This document shows positions 1-6,980 of a DNA stretch of 8,394 nt, piece after piece (position 1 is the stretch's first letter; each line of letters starts with the position of its first letter). Origin of the DNA: Bacteroidetes bacterium UBA6063 (GTDB lineage Bacteria; Bacteroidota; Bacteroidia; NS11-12g; UBA9320); contig DIYD01000251.1 of assembly GCA_002428905.1 (NCBI GenBank), positions 1 through 8,394 of the forward strand, written 5' to 3'. Position numbers and translations under genes: made by a program. Under the pieces are notes generated by a model. It saw nothing but the letters and a program-made list of their open reading frames with translations, did not search any database and was not told where the DNA came from.

Positions 1-10
1 TCCTACGCCA

Positions 11-25
11 TTTTTACCGTAAAAA
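11..25. repeat. 7-1-7 perfect inverted repeat upstream of pdhA
   Basis: TTTTTAC (11-17) and GTAAAAA (19-25) are perfect reverse complements around a single central C. The one-base centre is too tight for a good RNA hairpin, so a DNA-binding site or chance are likelier than a terminator. It lies about 100 bases upstream of the pdhA -7 box, and its true neighbour to the left is outside the window. Confidence 0.3.
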
Positions 26-41
26 CAATTGATATCCGTGC

Positions 42-72
42 AAAAATCAAAAACACGTTTCGTGTGATTTTT
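42..72. terminator. terminator-like hairpin upstream of pdhA
   Basis: AAAAATCA (42-49) pairs perfectly with TGATTTTT (65-72). Inside it, CACG (54-57) pairs with CGTG (61-64) around a TTT loop, with four unpaired A residues on the left arm. The result is a 12-bp stem with an A-rich 5' arm and a T-rich 3' arm, as in intrinsic terminators that can work in both directions. It probably ends a gene lying left of the window. The upstream gene itself is not visible, so this is inferred. Confidence 0.45.
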
Positions 73-123
73 AAATTGATTTAACCTCAATTTTTCGATG
101 TACATACTATCTGTTGGAAATCG

Positions 124-131
124 TATTTTTG
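124..131 (+). promoter_or_regulatory. candidate pdhA promoter -7 box
   Basis: TATTTTTG matches the Bacteroidota -7 consensus TAnnTTTG exactly and lies 36 bases before the pdhA ATG. I see no clean TTG at 19-21 bases upstream; the nearest TTG (114-116) is only 7 bases away, so the -33 element is weak or absent. Transcription from here would give a 5' leader of roughly 30 bases containing a small hairpin, GTCGA (147-151) TAA TCGAC (155-159), just before the start codon. Confidence 0.4.
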
Positions 132-167
132 CTGCCTGAAATTTGAGTCGATAATCGACGAAAACTT

Positions 168-1160
168 ATGGCAAAAGTAAAATTTACAAAAGAGATATAT
201 AAGAAGTGGTACGAGCAAATGTTGCTTATCCGCCGTTTCGAAGAAAAGTCAGCTCAGTTATACGGCCAACAGAAGATCAGAGGGTTTTGTCACCTGTACA
301 TTGGTCAGGAAGCCGTAATCGCTGGCACCATGTCTGCCATCAAAGAAGATGACAAGTTAATTACAGCGTATCGAGATCACGGTCATGCACTGGCTTGCGG
401 TATTTCAGCAAATGAAGTTATGGCTGAGTTATTCGGTAAGGTTACGGGTTGCAGCAAGGGTAAAGGAGGAAGTATGCACATGTTCAGCAAGGAGCATAAC
501 TTCTTCGGTGGCCATGGAATTGTTGGTGGTCAGATTCCATTGGGCGCCGGTATTGCATTAGCGGAACAATACAACGGTACGGATAACATTTGCGTATGTT
601 TCATGGGCGATGGAGCTGTGCGTCAGGGTTCGCTTCACGAAACCTTTAACATGGCTATGTTGTGGAAGCTTCCGGTTGTATTTGTAGTGGAAAACAACCA
701 GTACGCTATGGGAACTTCGGTTGAACGTACTACCAACGTTCTTGATATTAATAAAATTGGTTTGGCATATGACATGCCAAACGCACAGATCGATGGTATG
801 AAGTGTGAAGATGTACACGAAGCCATTGCAGAAGCAGCTGATCGGGCGCGTAAAGGGGAAGGACCTACCTTCCTGGAGATTCGTACCTATCGTTACCGTG
901 GACATTCGATGTCTGACCCGGCCAAATATCGTACAAAGGAAGAAGTACAGAAATACAAAGAGATCGACCCAATTGAAGTGGTTGGCAGAACACTGGTAAG
1001 CAAGAAGTGGGCTACAGAAGCGGATTTGGAAGCGATTGAAGAAGAAATCAATACGGTTATTAACGATAGTGTAGAATTCTCTGAAAATTCGCCTTATCCC
1101 GACCCAAGCGAATTGTACACCGATGTATATGTGGAGGACTACCCATTTATTGTAGAATAA
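168..1160 (+). CDS. pdhA: pyruvate dehydrogenase E1 component, alpha subunit
   Basis: This is the thiamine-diphosphate-dependent E1 alpha chain, which with E1 beta decarboxylates pyruvate and passes the acetyl group to the lipoyl arm of E2 in the cytoplasmic pyruvate dehydrogenase complex. The 330 residues are full length for the family. The TPP/Mg motif runs from GDGA (147-150) to NN (176-177). YRDHGH (68-73) and the loop YRYRGHSMSDP (241-251), which matches the phosphorylation-loop region of mitochondrial E1 alpha, are both intact. The branched-chain 2-oxoacid E1 alpha is a related alternative, but the whole sequence reads as the pyruvate type. The start follows a TAnnTTTG box by 36 bases. 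In many Bacteroidota the E2 gene (pdhC) follows directly; here the next gene is a TPR protein, so E1 beta, E2 and E3 must lie elsewhere. Confidence 0.95.
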   Translation: MAKVKFTKEIYKKWYEQMLLIRRFEEKSAQLYGQQKIRGFCHLYIGQEAVIAGTMSAIKEDDKLITAYRDHGHALACGISANEVMAELFGKVTGCSKGKGGSMHMFSKEHNFFGGHGIVGGQIPLGAGIALAEQYNGTDNICVCFMGDGAVRQGSLHETFNMAMLWKLPVVFVVENNQYAMGTSVERTTNVLDINKIGLAYDMPNAQIDGMKCEDVHEAIAEAADRARKGEGPTFLEIRTYRYRGHSMSDPAKYRTKEEVQKYKEIDPIEVVGRTLVSKKWATEADLEAIEEEINTVINDSVEFSENSPYPDPSELYTDVYVEDYPFIVE

Positions 1161-1213
1161 GCAGGTAGCAAATACCATTAAATAAGTCTATAATTGCAGA
1201 AATTTTTAAACAG

Positions 1214-1891
1214 ATGAGCAACGAGGAAAATAATGTAGAAGAAGTAGTAGAGAACAAACCGTTTTCTATCATTGGATTTATAGAAGATAATTCTCGAAAC
1301 TTATTGTACGCCGGTATTGCACTCATTTTAGTTGCAGGTGGCATTTGGTACTATACTTCAGTAATGGTACCTCAAAAAGAAGCGGATGCGAACGATGAAC
1401 TTTTCAGAGCCGAAGCTATGTGGGCTGGTGATTCATTGGATGTTGCTCTTAACGGCACTGACCAGTTTCTTGGTTTGGTGGATATTGCCGATGAATACGG
1501 AAGTACTAAAGCGGGGAACCGTGCAAGCTACTTTGCTGCCGCTGCCTTCATGAAAAAAGGTGAATACGAAGAGGCATTGAATTACCTGAACAACGTATCA
1601 TTTGACGATGAGATTATTGCTCCATTAGCGGTTTGTTTAAAAGGTGATTGCAACGTTGAACTGGAAAATCTTGAAGAAGCGGCAAGCTTGTATATGAAAG
1701 CTGCCAAAATGAGAGATAATAAATTCACTGCACCATACAGCTATGCGAAAGCGGCTCGGGTTTATGCCAAGTTGGGAGACTGGCAGTCGGCATTAGATGC
1801 CTGGACCGTAGTAAGTGAAGATTACAACGACACACAGTTTGCTCGTGGAGTAGATAAAGAAATTGCACGCGCTCAAGCGGCATTAAACTAA
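1214..1891 (+). CDS. single-pass membrane TPR protein
   Basis: This 225-residue protein has a short acidic, soluble N-terminus (1-28), one hydrophobic segment (about 30-50, LLYAGIALILVAGGIWYY) and a helical C-terminal part. Paired helices typical of tetratricopeptide repeats can be seen at about 102-130, 136-166 and 174-203, with GEYEEALNYL and GDWQSALDAW as repeat signatures. The layout (short cytosolic tail, one anchor, TPR domain outside) resembles the YfgM/ancillary-translocon type of protein, which suggests a role as a periplasmic protein-interaction scaffold; that assignment is inference. It starts 53 bases after pdhA and ends 7 bases before ribH. A TPR gene just before ribH is a familiar arrangement in Bacteroidota, so co-transcription with ribH is likely. 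The box TATAATTG (1190-1197) is one base off TAnnTTTG and could be an internal promoter, but it has no clear -33 partner. Confidence 0.8.
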   Translation: MSNEENNVEEVVENKPFSIIGFIEDNSRNLLYAGIALILVAGGIWYYTSVMVPQKEADANDELFRAEAMWAGDSLDVALNGTDQFLGLVDIADEYGSTKAGNRASYFAAAAFMKKGEYEEALNYLNNVSFDDEIIAPLAVCLKGDCNVELENLEEAASLYMKAAKMRDNKFTAPYSYAKAARVYAKLGDWQSALDAWTVVSEDYNDTQFARGVDKEIARAQAALN

Positions 1892-1898
1892 TTCGACT

Positions 1899-2402
1899 AT
1901 GTCGTCGAAAGACAAGAATCTTTCTGATTTTGAGTTTCCCATTCCGGTAAAACCCAATGCACGCATTGGTATCGTTGTTTCGGAGTGGAATACAGAAGTT
2001 ACGGGTGCACTTCTCAACGGTGCTCGTGAAATCCTCCAACATGCGGAAGTGAAAGCAGAAAACATCACGGAGTTTTCTGTTCCTGGCAGTTATGAGTTGA
2101 TCTTAGGCAGTCAAAAGCTTGCACAGCGCAACGATGTCGATGCTGTAATCGCAATTGGATGTGTTATTCAGGGCGAGACCAGGCATTTTGATTTCATTTG
2201 TGATGCTGTGGCAAACGGAATTGCCAACGTCAATCTCAAGTACGACAAGCCGGTTATTTTCGGGGTGTTAACACCAGACACGCAACAACAAGCGCTGGAT
2301 CGCGCGGGTGGAGTGCATGGCAATAAAGGTGCCGAAGCTGCATACACCGCTCTTCGAATGCTCGATTTGGATGGCAAGTCATCCAACCCAATCGGGTTTT
2401 AG
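1899..2402 (+). CDS. ribH: 6,7-dimethyl-8-ribityllumazine synthase
   Basis: Lumazine synthase condenses 5-amino-6-ribitylaminouracil with 3,4-dihydroxy-2-butanone 4-phosphate, the penultimate step of riboflavin synthesis in the cytoplasm. The protein is 167 residues, normal for the family. Expected elements appear in order: the substrate-binding SEWN (28-31), VPGSYEL (61-67), the phosphate-binding and catalytic segment GETRHF (92-97, with H96 at the catalytic histidine position), PVIFGVLTPDT (118-128), and R135 followed by GNKGAEAA (141-148). The first 20 residues are a loosely conserved extension. It lies 7 bases after the TPR gene with no obvious Shine-Dalgarno, so it is probably translated from the same mRNA. 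No FMN riboswitch is visible upstream. Confidence 0.95.
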   Translation: MSSKDKNLSDFEFPIPVKPNARIGIVVSEWNTEVTGALLNGAREILQHAEVKAENITEFSVPGSYELILGSQKLAQRNDVDAVIAIGCVIQGETRHFDFICDAVANGIANVNLKYDKPVIFGVLTPDTQQQALDRAGGVHGNKGAEAAYTALRMLDLDGKSSNPIGF

Positions 2403-2420
2403 TTAAATCTTCAGATTTTT
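2385..2420 (+). terminator. weak tandem hairpins at the ribH 3' end
   Basis: Two short stems follow each other. AACCC (2385-2389) pairs with GGGTT (2394-2398) around AATC, running into TT and the ribH stop codon. Then AAATC (2405-2409) pairs with GATTT (2414-2418) around TTCA and ends in TT. Each stem has only 5 bp, so this is a possible rather than a convincing terminator for the pdhA-TPR-ribH transcript. Confidence 0.35.
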
Positions 2421-2630
2421 AGATGGTGAGACGGTTAGACTTGAGCCCGTGTTTCGTAAATGAATACTTCGTCTTTTGGAAGATCACTTATAGTAGTTGC
2501 TTTGACCGATTCTAGAAGGTCGGTTGTACCCAGAACTATTCAGGTTGCAACCTCATGCGAAAAGGACATCTACATGCTAAATTACCGTACCACGAGACTG
2601 CCTAACCCTCGACCCGTTGATCCTTTGTCA

Positions 2631-2650
2631 AATCAACCCATTGGTTAATT
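2631..2650 (-). terminator. possible terminator after the deoxynucleoside kinase gene
   Basis: On the minus strand AATTAACC pairs with GGTTGATT (8 bp including one G-U pair) around AATG, starting 3 bases past the kinase stop codon. Only three T residues follow (GATTTGAC). The convergent gap 2403-2653 holds no other structure I can support. A short open frame at 2460-2648 inside it has no recognisable protein features. Confidence 0.3.
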
Positions 2651-2653
2651 GGA

Positions 2654-3268
2654 TTAAAACAACCCATGGATCTCCGCATCGATCTTACTGATGATCTTTC
2701 CCAGGTCTTCTGCATTACTCTCAAAGTCGAGATCATCAACATCGATTATTAGCAATTTACCATCGGTGTAGGTTGATATCCAGGCTTCGTAACGTTCATT
2801 TAGACGTTTAAGATAATCCAACCGGATAGAATCTTCATATTCCCGACCACGCTTTTGGATACGATTCACCAACGCCGAAATGCTGGCACGCAGGTAAATC
2901 ATAAGGTCAGGTGGTTCAATCATTGACTTAATACTTGAGAACAACGCCTGATAGGTGTCAAAGTCCCGTGTACTCATTAAACCCATCGCATGTAGGTTTG
3001 GGGCAAAGATGTACGCATCTTCGTAGATGGTCCGATCCTGTATTACCGTATCGCCTCGTTGACGAATGTTCTGCACATTGTCGAATCGACTATTTAGGAA
3101 GAACACCTGAAGGTTGAACGACCAACGTTGCATATCTTCATAAAAATCAGATATATACGGATTGTTCTCTAACGATTCAAAGTGTGGTTCCCAGTTATAA
3201 TGTTTAGCTAATAAATTGGTTAATGTCGATTTTCCTGCACCTATGTTTCCTGCTATCGCAATATGCAT
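2654..3268 (-). CDS. deoxynucleoside kinase (dAK/dGK family)
   Basis: This cytoplasmic kinase phosphorylates deoxynucleosides to monophosphates using ATP or another NTP in the salvage pathway. The 204 residues match the bacterial dAK/dGK family. The P-loop GNIGAGKST is at 7-15, the family signature QDRTIYEDA at 77-85, and the arginine-rich lid RIQKRGREYE at 136-145, which closes over the phosphate donor. ENNPY (34-38) lies where the family binds the substrate. Which deoxynucleoside is preferred (dA, dG or broader) cannot be read from the sequence. The ATG at 3268 puts the P-loop at the usual distance from the N-terminus, so the start is secure. It lies 50 bases downstream of trpS on the same strand, with its own TAnnTTTG box overlapping the end of trpS, so it may be transcribed both with trpS and alone. 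Confidence 0.9.
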   Translation of the reverse strand: MHIAIAGNIGAGKSTLTNLLAKHYNWEPHFESLENNPYISDFYEDMQRWSFNLQVFFLNSRFDNVQNIRQRGDTVIQDRTIYEDAYIFAPNLHAMGLMSTRDFDTYQALFSSIKSMIEPPDLMIYLRASISALVNRIQKRGREYEDSIRLDYLKRLNERYEAWISTYTDGKLLIIDVDDLDFESNAEDLGKIISKIDAEIHGLF

Positions 3269-3309
3269 CTTCGTATAATCTTGACTAAATTGAGACTTTT
3301 GTTACCGTT

Positions 3310-3341
3310 CAAATCTATTTAATAAAACCTTCTAAACCCAA
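3310..3341 (-). promoter_or_regulatory. candidate promoter for the deoxynucleoside kinase gene
   Basis: On the minus strand TAGATTTG (3317 down to 3310) is an exact TAnnTTTG match, and TTG (3341-3339) lies 21 bases before it. The promoter overlaps the last codons of trpS and would give a leader of about 35 bases ahead of the ATG at 3268. Spacing is at the long end for Bacteroidota promoters. Confidence 0.4.
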
Positions 3342-4317
3342 TTATTTCTCGGACTTCTTTTAAGGTCTTTTCTGCACTTTCTCGTGCCTTTTCTGCTCCG
3401 GTATGAGCCACCGAAGCCAGGTATTTATCATCGGATTTGATCTCTCGGATGCGTTCACGAATCGGAGTTACAAACTTCAAGACATCTGCCGACAGTTGTT
3501 TTTTGAAATCTCCGTATCGAATCTCACATGCATTATACAAATCGTCGAAATGCTTAACTGTTGAATCATCGGATACCAGCTTCATGATGTCAAACAAATT
3601 CTGAATGGCTTCCGGTTTTTCCTGATTGGGCTTTTCCGGACCACTGTCTGTCACAGCACGCATAATTTTCTTGTGCGTTAGGTTGTCTTCGTCATCAAAG
3701 AATATTGCATCGCCCTCTCCCCCACTTTTACTCATTTTCCCTTGATTGGTTAACCCTGGAACCTTAACCAGTTTCCCGGTTTGGCTATAGGCATCGGGTA
3801 AAGGAAAGCACTCTGAACCATACATATTATTGAAGCGCTTGGCATAAGTGCGTGTCATTTCCAAATGCTGCTCCTGGTCTTTTCCTACAGGCACAAAATC
3901 GGCCTTATGAATGAGAATATCTACCGCCATTAAAACAGGGTAGGTCAGTAATCCTGCGTTTACATTATTACGTTGATTCTTTACCTTGTCTTTGAACGAT
4001 GCTGAACGCTCTAATTCTCCCAAATAAGCATTCATATTCATGTAGGTGTACAACTCCGATATCTGCGGCACATCGCTTTGAACGAATAGCGTGCACTTAT
4101 CCGGATCCAGTCCCATAGCCAGATACTCTGCCAAAACCTGTTTCACGTTGCCGTGCAGGTTTTCCGGAGTAGGATGCGTCGTAAGTGAATGTATATCGGC
4201 AATAAAGAAATAGGATTGGTAGTTTTCCTGCATTTCCAGAAAACTCAAAACTGCCCCAAAGTAATTTCCTAAGTGTAGCTTACCTGTTGGACGAATACCA
4301 CTTACAACTGTTTTCAT
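3319..4317 (-). CDS. trpS: tryptophanyl-tRNA synthetase
   Basis: This class Ic aminoacyl-tRNA synthetase charges tRNA-Trp with tryptophan in the cytoplasm. From the start chosen here it has 332 residues, usual for bacterial TrpRS. The HIGH-type signature is PTGKLHLGN (10-18), the Rossmann fold carries VGKDQEQH (144-151), and the KMSKS loop is KMSKS (194-198). The C-terminal part (about 232-332) is the helical tRNA-Trp anticodon-binding region. The frame stays open 12 codons further up, to an ATG at 4353, but those codons (MRSTPQDLFLPS) are not conserved in character and cover a good promoter. MKTVVSGIRPTGKLHLGN is the normal family N-terminus, so I start at 4317. No T-box or tryptophan leader peptide is visible upstream. 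Confidence 0.95.
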   Translation of the reverse strand: MKTVVSGIRPTGKLHLGNYFGAVLSFLEMQENYQSYFFIADIHSLTTHPTPENLHGNVKQVLAEYLAMGLDPDKCTLFVQSDVPQISELYTYMNMNAYLGELERSASFKDKVKNQRNNVNAGLLTYPVLMAVDILIHKADFVPVGKDQEQHLEMTRTYAKRFNNMYGSECFPLPDAYSQTGKLVKVPGLTNQGKMSKSGGEGDAIFFDDEDNLTHKKIMRAVTDSGPEKPNQEKPEAIQNLFDIMKLVSDDSTVKHFDDLYNACEIRYGDFKKQLSADVLKFVTPIRERIREIKSDDKYLASVAHTGAEKARESAEKTLKEVREIIGFRRFY

Positions 4318-4323
4318 AGAGGG

Positions 4324-4353
4324 CAAAAATAAGTCTTGCGGGGTGCTTCGCAA
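4324..4353 (-). promoter_or_regulatory. trpS promoter (TTG-N19-TATTTTTG)
   Basis: On the minus strand TTG (4353-4351), 19 bases, then TATTTTTG (4331-4324) fit the Bacteroidota -33/-7 pattern well. Only six bases separate the -7 box from the trpS ATG (4317), so transcription would start at or next to the start codon. This supports the short trpS start and suggests leaderless translation. Confidence 0.5.
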
Positions 4354-4379
4354 TTAATCCATGAAACAATTAATCTATG
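4351..4379. repeat. 13-bp direct repeat upstream of trpS
   Basis: CAATTAATCCATG (4351-4363) and CAATTAATCTATG (4367-4379) differ at one base and are spaced 16 bases start to start. On the trpS strand each reads CAT(A/G)GATTAATTG. The copy nearer trpS contains the -33 TTG, so a bound regulator would compete with or aid RNA polymerase. The direct repeat itself is certain; its function is inferred. Confidence 0.5.
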
Positions 4380-4441
4380 TATCACAGAAATTCCAGAATT
4401 GCGTGTTTTGTCTGCTCAGCGCTCTTATCAGTTGATGATTA

Positions 4442-4462
4442 AATAACAGTCTCTACTGTATT
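4442..4462. terminator. possible terminator after the response regulator gene
   Basis: ACAGT (4446-4450) pairs with ACTGT (4455-4459) around CTCT, and AAT/ATT extend the stem past a one-base bulge. Read on the minus strand it is preceded by AAAA and followed by TTATTTAAT. It lies about 70 bases beyond the response regulator stop, where the four-gene run would end. The stem is short, so support is modest. Confidence 0.35.
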
Positions 4463-4534
4463 TTGGCAAAGCCAGCATGACTATTGTTACATAGGTTCAC
4501 GCGTTGTTTAATTACCCTAAACGGTTTAACTGCG

Positions 4535-5179
4535 TTATAACAATCCCAGTTCCTTCGCTCGGGATATAAGCTCTGCAGGGCGGTTCACACCGAGTTTTAC
4601 ATTAAGGTTTCTGCGATGAGAGTTTACAGTGTGCTTGCTTATAAAAAGGGCTTTGGCAATATCCGTTGTAGTCATACCATCTCCCACCCGTTCGAGAATA
4701 TCAATCTCACGTTTCGATAGGGCAATCCGCTTGCCATTGATCTCCACGCTTGGTTTAAACTTGTTTATAATGGCGTCGACTACCTTAGCCTCATAGTACT
4801 GTTCGTTATTCAGCACTTTTTCTACAGCGTTTTGCAGGATTTTATAATCCGTATTTTTTATCAGGTACCCATCTGCACCAAGGGTAATCATCGACTTAAT
4901 ACTCTTAACGTCATCGTGCATGGTTAAAGCGATGACCTTAATGTTTTTATCACGTTCCTTGACCAACTCAACGAATTTGGCTCCCGACATAATGGGCATA
5001 GACAGGTCGGTAAGGATCAGGTCTACCTTTCTTTTTTCAATATAAAACAATGCATCTCTTGGGTCGGTGAAGGTCTCAACTACGCGAACGCCTTTCATCT
5101 GACCTAACAAGCTTTTCAAACCATCAATAATGATCTGATGGTCGTCTACTAAAATGATGTTTTTTCGTCCAGTTGTCAT
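4535..5179 (-). CDS. NarL/LuxR-family response regulator
   Basis: This 214-residue DNA-binding response regulator has two domains. The receiver domain (about 7-125) has the acidic pair D12-D13, phospho-acceptor D58 (in LILTDLSMP), T86 (ALT) and K108 (YLIKN), all expected for phosphotransfer. The output domain (about 152-212) is a LuxR-type helix-turn-helix, with LSKREIDIL (154-162), the turn TTTDIAKALFI (170-180) and recognition helix SKHTVNSHRR (181-190). It starts 7 bases after the histidine kinase stop, so the kinase is its likely partner. All catalytic residues are present, so it should be an active, phosphorylation-controlled transcription factor. Its targets cannot be told from the window. 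Confidence 0.93.
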   Translation of the reverse strand: MTTGRKNIILVDDHQIIIDGLKSLLGQMKGVRVVETFTDPRDALFYIEKRKVDLILTDLSMPIMSGAKFVELVKERDKNIKVIALTMHDDVKSIKSMITLGADGYLIKNTDYKILQNAVEKVLNNEQYYEAKVVDAIINKFKPSVEINGKRIALSKREIDILERVGDGMTTTDIAKALFISKHTVNSHRRNLNVKLGVNRPAELISRAKELGLL

Positions 5180-5186
5180 CGTTTAT

Positions 5187-6962
5187 TTATGTTTTAAGTT
5201 CAATAATTGCGGTGGTTCCCGACTTTGGGTTGCTGTCTAACGTAAAGCTTCCATCCAGGTCGTTAATCCGCTTTTCTATGTTTGCCAGGCCAATGCCTGA
5301 GTTGGGTCGTTTTTCTTTCGGAAATCCAATACCGTTATCTTCTACTATCACCGTGAGCATTTCTTCTTCTTTGGTGAAGTGGATGTCAATTTGAGTCGCC
5401 TTTGCATGTTTCAGGGAGTTACTCACCAACTCCTGAATAATTCGGTAAATGTTAATCTCCTGTGCACTACTCAGGCGTTTATCCATGCCGTGCTCAAATA
5501 CTTCAATTTTTATCTTACCGCTTGTTTCCAGCGCATTTTTCAGGTCGTATACCGCGTGAAGCAATCCAAAGTTGGCCAATACCGAAGAAGCCATGTCGTG
5601 TGAAATACGACGGACTTCGGTCGCAGCTTCATCGATGAGTCCGGTAACTACCGTAAGTCGTTGTTTTTGGTCACTATCTATTCGATTAAGTTGTTCACGA
5701 ACCGATGCAAAGTTGAGCTTCACTGCACTCAATATACTACCAAGTCTATCATGTAAGTCCGAGGCAATTCGCGTTCGTTCGCTTTCCTGAAACTCGATCA
5801 TTGCATCGATGTTTCTTGTTTCCTCCTGTTTGAGTAAACTGTCAATCTTTCGCGCATGCTCTTGTACCGTCAGTTTACGTTTCTGTACCTGAGAACGGTA
5901 GGCCAGCACAAACACGACAGATACCAGTATGAGGCTGAAGATTAACCACTTTTTGACCTCTTTCAGTCGTTGATTATCTGCCACTTGTTCTGCTGTTTTA
6001 TATTTTACCTCGAAGTCAGCAAAGTCCTGTAATCGTTTTTCATCATAGTTGCTTTTAATCACTTCGATAAGTTCATCGTAAACAGGTATAATGGAATCAA
6101 TTAGTTGGTCATTTTCTTCAATCAATTCAATTTTGGACTTCAGTATCTTTTCTTCTAGTGGATCCAGTTCCTGTTCTCGAGCCATAAACAATGCTGTATC
6201 ATGCAGTTGCCGTGCCCTGACTGGATTGATCCCTATTAAGTTCTGTCCCATGGAAAAGTAAATACCAGGGAGGTCAGCATACATACTATCTTCCAAGGCA
6301 ATCAACAACGCGTTGTCCAAATAATAGGCGCCGGAATCCGTATCTCCAGTACGATAAAGGAAGTTTGCATAATTATAGGTAGCATTTAACTTCTTTGAAC
6401 TGTTATTACTTTTTGAAACCAATGATAATGCACGATAAAACCAGTACCGCGCTGAATCAATGCTATCTTGTCTTATGAAATTGATTGCTTTGTTACTAGC
6501 AGCACCTGACATGAGGTCAAAGTCTCCAAGCTCTTTGTAAATCTGATAGGCGCTATCACTCATTTTCATAGCCATTCCGTAGTCATCCATCCCTCCATAA
6601 ACCTCACCAATGTTATTGTAAGATCTTCCGATAAACTGTACAATCTTGGCATCGCGCCTGATATCTAAAGCTTCGCGATGAAGCTTTATCGCTGAGTCGT
6701 ATAAACCTCTCTCGGTCATTACGTTTCCCTGAATTGAAAGGGAACGACTAAGGCCTTTTGCATATGACAAATTTCTTGATCGAAGTTCCACTTCCATTGC
6801 CATGCTCATGCACGAATCCAAGTTGACTCGCAATAGTTCGAAAGCGACCTCATTCAACGAATCCAACTCGTACTTAGTTGAGTCAGATTCTAATTTGGCT
6901 GCGTTATCTGAAACACACCCAGTTAACCAGATTAGTATCACAGCAAACAGGGTGTGTTTCAT
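5187..6962 (-). CDS. TPR sensor histidine kinase with lipobox
   Basis: From the ATG at 6962 the protein has 591 residues. Positions 1-16 (MKHTLFAVILIWLTGC) form a lipoprotein signal with lipobox LTGC and lipidated C16. Residues about 60-300 are helical repeats, with five TPR-like pairs at roughly 67-104, 108-147, 150-182, 192-223 and 231-263. One transmembrane helix spans 339-355, followed by a short coiled linker. The kinase core is HisKA_3 type with H404 (SDLHDRLGS), then a HATPase domain with N-box ELVSNSLKHA (511-520), G1 DNGIGF (542-547) and G2 GIGLA (556-560). All key residues are present. The topology implies a lipid-tethered TPR sensor outside the inner membrane and a cytoplasmic kinase. 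The frame is open 24 codons further up, but that would overlap the preceding gene and bury the lipobox. It follows the small gene by 16 bases and precedes its regulator by 7. A hairpin covers the start codon. Confidence 0.93.
   Translation of the reverse strand: MKHTLFAVILIWLTGCVSDNAAKLESDSTKYELDSLNEVAFELLRVNLDSCMSMAMEVELRSRNLSYAKGLSRSLSIQGNVMTERGLYDSAIKLHREALDIRRDAKIVQFIGRSYNNIGEVYGGMDDYGMAMKMSDSAYQIYKELGDFDLMSGAASNKAINFIRQDSIDSARYWFYRALSLVSKSNNSSKKLNATYNYANFLYRTGDTDSGAYYLDNALLIALEDSMYADLPGIYFSMGQNLIGINPVRARQLHDTALFMAREQELDPLEEKILKSKIELIEENDQLIDSIIPVYDELIEVIKSNYDEKRLQDFADFEVKYKTAEQVADNQRLKEVKKWLIFSLILVSVVFVLAYRSQVQKRKLTVQEHARKIDSLLKQEETRNIDAMIEFQESERTRIASDLHDRLGSILSAVKLNFASVREQLNRIDSDQKQRLTVVTGLIDEAATEVRRISHDMASSVLANFGLLHAVYDLKNALETSGKIKIEVFEHGMDKRLSSAQEINIYRIIQELVSNSLKHAKATQIDIHFTKEEEMLTVIVEDNGIGFPKEKRPNSGIGLANIEKRINDLDGSFTLDSNPKSGTTAIIELKT
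6909..6961 (-). promoter_or_regulatory. inverted repeat enclosing the kinase start codon
   Basis: TGAAACACACCC (6909-6920) and GGGTGTGTTTCA (6950-6961) are perfect reverse complements over 12 bp, separated by 29 bases. On the mRNA the first stem base is the U of the kinase AUG, and the other arm holds the codons for the lipobox Gly-Cys and the residues after it. If it folds, it would hide the start codon and lower translation of the kinase unless ribosomes or a factor open it. Confidence 0.5.
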
Positions 6963-6963
6963 A

Positions 6964-6980
6964 AATTTAACTTTTAAATT
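6964..6980. repeat. AT-rich hairpin at the small gene/kinase junction
   Basis: AATTTAA (6964-6970) and TTAAATT (6974-6980) form a perfect 7-bp inverted repeat with a 3-base loop. It fills the 16-base gap and overlaps the stop codon of the small gene. Being all A-T it is a weak stem. It might be a processing site or partial terminator that lowers kinase expression. Confidence 0.35.

Noticed and set aside
558..1178. 206-codon open frame opposite pdhA
   Set aside because: It lies almost wholly antisense to a clear pdhA, is cysteine- and phenylalanine-rich without domain features, and is best explained as a shadow of pdhA codon use.
2505..2524. Inverted repeat ACCGA...TCGGT with TTCTAGAA inside
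   Set aside because: The stem is only 5 bp and the inner palindrome competes with it; no gene start or T run nearby gives it a role.
2460..2648. 62-codon open frame in the convergent gap
   Set aside because: No hydrophobic core, motif or recognisable start context; composition looks like translated noncoding DNA.
4318..4353. Upstream extension of trpS by 12 codons
   Set aside because: The added residues precede the standard family N-terminus and overlap an exact promoter match and the direct repeat.
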